DNA of 52,874 nt from Nitrospiraceae bacterium (lineage in GTDB: Bacteria; Nitrospirota; Thermodesulfovibrionia; Thermodesulfovibrionales; UBA1546): assembly GCA_003599795.1 (NCBI GenBank), contig QZJQ01000049.1, forward strand, positions 1 to 52,874. The letters are read 5' to 3'. Positions 50,156 through 52,874 of the stretch are shown here, piece by piece (within the stretch, counting starts at the first letter, position 1; each line of letters opens with the position of its first letter). Below the pieces are notes generated by a model. It saw only the letters and a list, made by a program, of their open reading frames with translations, was not told the origin of the DNA and did not search any database. The position numbers and the translations under genes were made by a program.

Positions 50156-51390
50156 AAAAGCTCCTCTATCTCCTTATCTGTAATCTTCTTTGATATCACC
50201 TGCGGTTGAACATTATAAGTCTTTTTCTCCTGTCCGAGTTTCTTTTCGCCGCCGCCCGTGATATTAAGAAGAATCACTTCGTCCTTTTTAACTATACCAT
50301 CCTTCACGGCATTAATCAGGGCACTTACCGCAACCCCTGATGCAGGAACAATATCAATCCCCTCAATATTTTCAAAAATATCCATTGCCTTATAAACCTC
50401 TGAATTGCTTACTCCATGCATCCTTCCCTTTGTTGCCTTCAAAGCATCATAAACACCGCCTTTTATGGAATATGCCGGATAGCGTGTGGACAAAACCCTG
50501 GTAGTTATTTTCCCTATGAGCTCAGGCCTCAGGTCAACAGGAGAAAGCTCCCTGCTTTCCTTTTCCCACGCATTTTTCATGGGAGTGAAAGGCTCGTTCT
50601 GCGCAAGATGCAAAACAGGGAGTTTTGAACCGAATCTCCCATCCCTTAAAAACCTCTCTGACATCTCCCACACACCAATCGCGCCTGTCCCGCTTCCCAC
50701 AGCCTGAAAATAATGGTCAGGCAGTCCCTTCATCGCTGAAACTGCCTCAAGAAGAACAATGCCGAGCCCGTCTCTTTTTGCAATATTTTTTACCCCTCCC
50801 TCAAAAGGAAACCCGACTGCCTGTGCAATTCTCCTTGCAACATCAATGGAATCCGAATAATCGCCATCGCCGACTGCAAGGGTGGGGATAAGCGATGAGC
50901 TTTCGAGATACCACATCTCGGCAAGGCACATTGTCGGAACGACTATGACAACAGGAAATCCTGAAACTATTGAGAGATGCGCAAAGGCCCTTGCTGTATT
51001 TCCTGCTGAAGCGACAATCAGCCCCTGGACATCATTCTCCCTTGCATTCTGAAGTACAACTGCAGCCTCAAACTCCTTGAATGTGCAGGTCTGAAGTGAA
51101 GCGCCCTTTTCAGGCCAGAAACCATTGAATGCTATATAGAGGTTCTCAAGCCCTAAATGTCTTGAAAGTTTCTCTGATTTATAAACCAAAGTTCCGGACT
51201 GTTCAAAATCCGTTCCATGCACCGGAATCCAGTTAAATCTCCATATTCCCTTCTTTTCATTGTCCTCACTGAATCTTTCATCTTTATACTCAGTTACAAG
51301 CAGCGCATCCTTGCAGTGCTCGCAAAATGCGCAATAAACCTCTCTCAGTTCCTTGCTGCAATGCCTGCATTTGATATTAAAATGGCTCAT
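50128..51390 (-). CDS. Cysteate-synthase-like PLP enzyme (threonine-synthase family)
   Basis: 420 residues of fold II PLP enzymes. A Cys-rich N-terminus (C8, C11, C20, C23, C26: CRHC...CAFCEHC) resembles a zinc ribbon. The PLP Lys is probably K105 in LQTCTFKEFEA, where threonine synthase has TGSFKDRG; the changed motif is what I recall for the archaeal cysteate synthases. SAGNTARAFAHLS and QAVGSGTGAIGVWE (phosphate-binding glycine loop) follow. Proposed reaction: O-phosphoserine + sulfite to L-cysteate. The adjacent sulfopyruvate decarboxylase supports this over threonine synthase. A start ATG at 51390 follows GAGAGGTGA. Confidence 0.8.
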   Translation of the reverse strand: MSHFNIKCRHCSKELREVYCAFCEHCKDALLVTEYKDERFSEDNEKKGIWRFNWIPVHGTDFEQSGTLVYKSEKLSRHLGLENLYIAFNGFWPEKGASLQTCTFKEFEAAVVLQNARENDVQGLIVASAGNTARAFAHLSIVSGFPVVIVVPTMCLAEMWYLESSSLIPTLAVGDGDYSDSIDVARRIAQAVGFPFEGGVKNIAKRDGLGIVLLEAVSAMKGLPDHYFQAVGSGTGAIGVWEMSERFLRDGRFGSKLPVLHLAQNEPFTPMKNAWEKESRELSPVDLRPELIGKITTRVLSTRYPAYSIKGGVYDALKATKGRMHGVSNSEVYKAMDIFENIEGIDIVPASGVAVSALINAVKDGIVKKDEVILLNITGGGEKKLGQEKKTYNVQPQVISKKITDKEIEELLCPVLKKNS

Positions 51391-51404
51391 GTCATTTCAC
51401 CTCT

Positions 51405-52616
51405 CTAAGCGTCATTGACAATCAGTTCTGCGATGAGCTCCATAATGTCTGTAATCCTTATTTGCTTGTCATGCTCTGTCATCGCCTCATTCACTTTTGC
51501 ATAACAGGCAGGGCAGCTCAGTATCAGCCTGTCAGCTTTTTTCATGACAGCCTCATCAATCGTCAATCTTGCCATTGCAATTGCATTTTCATGAAAGACC
51601 TTTCTTGCAGCGCCTCCTGCTCCGCAGCATCTGGAATTAGCCCTGTTTCTATCAAACTCCAGAAGTTTAACGCCTGAAATGCTTTCAAGAACCATCCGGG
51701 GCTCTTCTATTATTCCTACACCCCTGCTCAGATAACACGGATCATGATAGATCAGCCTCTCTCTTAATTCTTTTTTTATTTTAAGTTTTCCATTTTTAAC
51801 AGCATCAGAGACAAACTGCGTAATATGCCGTATCCTGAAAGGAAGCTCCCTGCCGTAGAAAACAGGCCAGTCCCTTGCCATGATATTCACACAGCACGGG
51901 CATGAGCACAAAAGTGTTTTAACCCCTCTGCCTGCGTACGCATCCACAAGCCTTTTAACTAAACCCTCAAGCAAGTCATGCTGTCCTGTTATAAAAAGCG
52001 GAAATCCGCAGCATACTTCTTCTTCAGGGGGAAGCATTGTGAATCCCACTCCTATTGCATTTAAGACAATTACATCTCCTCTTACCATTGGCTGCGCTTC
52101 ATATGCGCCTGTGCAGCCCGCGTAATAAGCAATCTCTGATTTCTCTGAAACGCTGACATTCTCAGGAAACCATGGTTTAAATCTCTCTTCTGACGGCTTC
52201 TTATAAGGATTCCCTGTACTGCTTACTGCCTCAGGCATTTCCGCCTGTGAGCCTATGGGGCCGAGGCCGCGCCTAACCATCTCTTTGCGCAAAAAAGGCC
52301 AGAGCCTCTGCGTAAAAATCCCAACTGTGCAAGCCTGTCCGCATGCGCCGCAAGTGGTGCATTCATAGACTGCCTTAACAAAATCCTGAAGGAGCCTGTC
52401 ATCAATCTCACTTCCGAAAAGCCTTGCCTTTAAGCCTTCTGTAGCCCTTATGAATTCCCTGAACATCCGTATCTTCTCAGGAGGAGAAATAGCCGCGTTG
52501 CCTGTAACTTCCTGAACAGGACAGAATTTCAGGCATTCGCCGCACTGCGTGCAGGCGTCAATCTCAATAAGCTGCATGGGGGCAAGCTCATTTGAAAAGG
52601 GCTTTTTAATCTTCAT
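51405..52616 (-). CDS. HdrD-like iron-sulfur subunit (two [4Fe-4S] plus two CCG domains)
   Basis: 403 residues from ATG 52616 (AGAGGTG upstream; the frame extends to 52658 but overlaps the previous gene more). N-terminal ferredoxin motifs CTQCGECLKFCP and CTTCGACGQAC. Then two CCG cysteine sets: YAGC ... EEVCCGFPL ... CSCPCC, and HDPC ... SRCCGAGG ... CPAC. This is the architecture of HdrD and relatives (GlcF, DsrK-like), which reduce a disulfide or pass electrons. Next to a membrane subunit it would form an HdrDE-type quinone- or phenazine-linked complex. It lies 14 nt before the cysteate-synthase-like gene. Confidence 0.88.
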   Translation of the reverse strand: MKIKKPFSNELAPMQLIEIDACTQCGECLKFCPVQEVTGNAAISPPEKIRMFREFIRATEGLKARLFGSEIDDRLLQDFVKAVYECTTCGACGQACTVGIFTQRLWPFLRKEMVRRGLGPIGSQAEMPEAVSSTGNPYKKPSEERFKPWFPENVSVSEKSEIAYYAGCTGAYEAQPMVRGDVIVLNAIGVGFTMLPPEEEVCCGFPLFITGQHDLLEGLVKRLVDAYAGRGVKTLLCSCPCCVNIMARDWPVFYGRELPFRIRHITQFVSDAVKNGKLKIKKELRERLIYHDPCYLSRGVGIIEEPRMVLESISGVKLLEFDRNRANSRCCGAGGAARKVFHENAIAMARLTIDEAVMKKADRLILSCPACYAKVNEAMTEHDKQIRITDIMELIAELIVNDA

Positions 52617-52874
52617 GGAGCACCTCTTCAATGCCTTCATCGCGCCTTCTTGCGTCAATTATTGTTAAGGGCGCTGCAAATATATGGGCGGGCAAAAAAA
52701 TCAGGAAGATTAAACTCACTATGAGGTGAAAGAAAAAAAGCATACTCGCAGGCGGTTCAAGAATCTTAAAATAAAATATCCCTGTCATAAAGGCCTTTAT
52801 ATTAACTATATCTGCCGGTATAAAATTTTTCATGAGAAAACCCGATACAGCTATCAAAAAAAGAAGAGTTAAAA
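52606..52874 (-). CDS. Membrane subunit, HdrE/NarI-like cytochrome (partial, runs off right edge)
   Basis: Only the C-terminal ~89 codons are in the window; the frame is open to the edge. Two hydrophobic segments (LLFLIAVSGF and MLFFFHLIVSLIFLIFLPAHIFAAPL) with His residues in the second are typical of the gamma/b-type subunit of nitrate reductase and HdrE/DsrM families. A charged tail (DARRRDEGIEEVLHED) faces the cytoplasm. Its stop lies within the next gene's start region, so the two are translationally coupled. Heme binding cannot be checked because the N-terminal part is missing. Confidence 0.7.
   Translation of the reverse strand, partial: LTLLFLIAVSGFLMKNFIPADIVNIKAFMTGIFYFKILEPPASMLFFFHLIVSLIFLIFLPAHIFAAPLTIIDARRRDEGIEEVLHED

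Noticed and set aside
50128-51390. Calling this gene threonine synthase
   Set aside because: The PLP-lysine motif reads TCTFKEFEA and not SFKDR, and the partner gene is a sulfopyruvate decarboxylase. Threonine synthase remains the fallback.

Overview
The window reads as one contig piece from an uncultivated Gram-negative anaerobe. My best guess is Nitrospirota (Thermodesulfovibrionia-like) or a deltaproteobacterial relative. That guess rests on gene content (Pal/outer membrane, TauE-type sulfite/sulfonate exporters with universal stress proteins, an anaerobic cobalamin route with CbiD/CbiX/CbiET, HdrD-like Fe-S protein, GatAB) and not on any marker phylogeny. No prophage, CRISPR array or insertion sequence with a transposase is visible.

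Left part (1-17.8 kb, almost all minus strand): two tandem MscS-type channels (the first is cut by the window edge and carries a DUF5752-like tail), an M23 envelope peptidase, Pal, a small exported protein, a KefB-type antiporter, a CBS-protein/NhaD pair, then a long run transcribed leftward from about 17.8 kb: TauE exporter, DUF1634-like membrane protein, tandem UspA, histidine kinase and sigma-54 response regulator, Usp-like protein, two small proteins, second TauE exporter, second tandem UspA. This looks like a regulated sulfite/sulfonate export and stress module.

Middle (18-29.5 kb): a lipoprotein patatin with a small partner, a DUF4143 ATPase, an HEXXH protein, a YajD-type HNH protein, a PLD-like protein, the ebfC-dnaX pair, SRP RNA and tRNA-Ser(GGA), a HigB-like/XRE toxin-antitoxin pair, and gatB/gatA.

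Right (29.6-48.4 kb, plus strand): a cobalamin riboswitch with an intrinsic terminator controls a long, tightly overlapping cobalamin and cobalt-uptake operon (cobU, cobT, cobS, cobC, cbiP, cbiB, cobD, cbiA, cbiX-cbiC, cbiM, cbiN-like, cbiQ, cbiO, a CbpA/CbpB-type radical-SAM peptide pair, btuR/cobO, cbiD, a PIN/UPF0175 pair, cbiET, a solute-binding-like protein). The methylase genes cbiL, cbiF, cbiG, cbiH and the reductase cbiJ are not in the window. Facing it from the right edge (52.9-49.0 kb, minus) is an operon of a membrane cytochrome-like subunit, an HdrD-like Fe-S protein, a cysteate-synthase-like PLP enzyme and a fused sulfopyruvate decarboxylase (ComD-ComE). This combination predicts synthesis of sulfoacetaldehyde, the coenzyme M precursor, in a bacterium, linked to an HdrDE-like complex.

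The most unusual feature is a family of short arrays of 7- or 8-nt words, often with a reverse-complement arm so they can fold into hairpins. More than twenty are inserted in frame inside genes of the 29.6-49.7 kb region. They encode protein linkers, loops and even the signal peptides of CbiM and the CbiN-like protein. A second 50-60 nt palindromic element (ends GGGGACTGTCCC) sits in three of the same genes. They resemble in concept the Rickettsia palindromic elements that invade coding sequences, but the words here are different.
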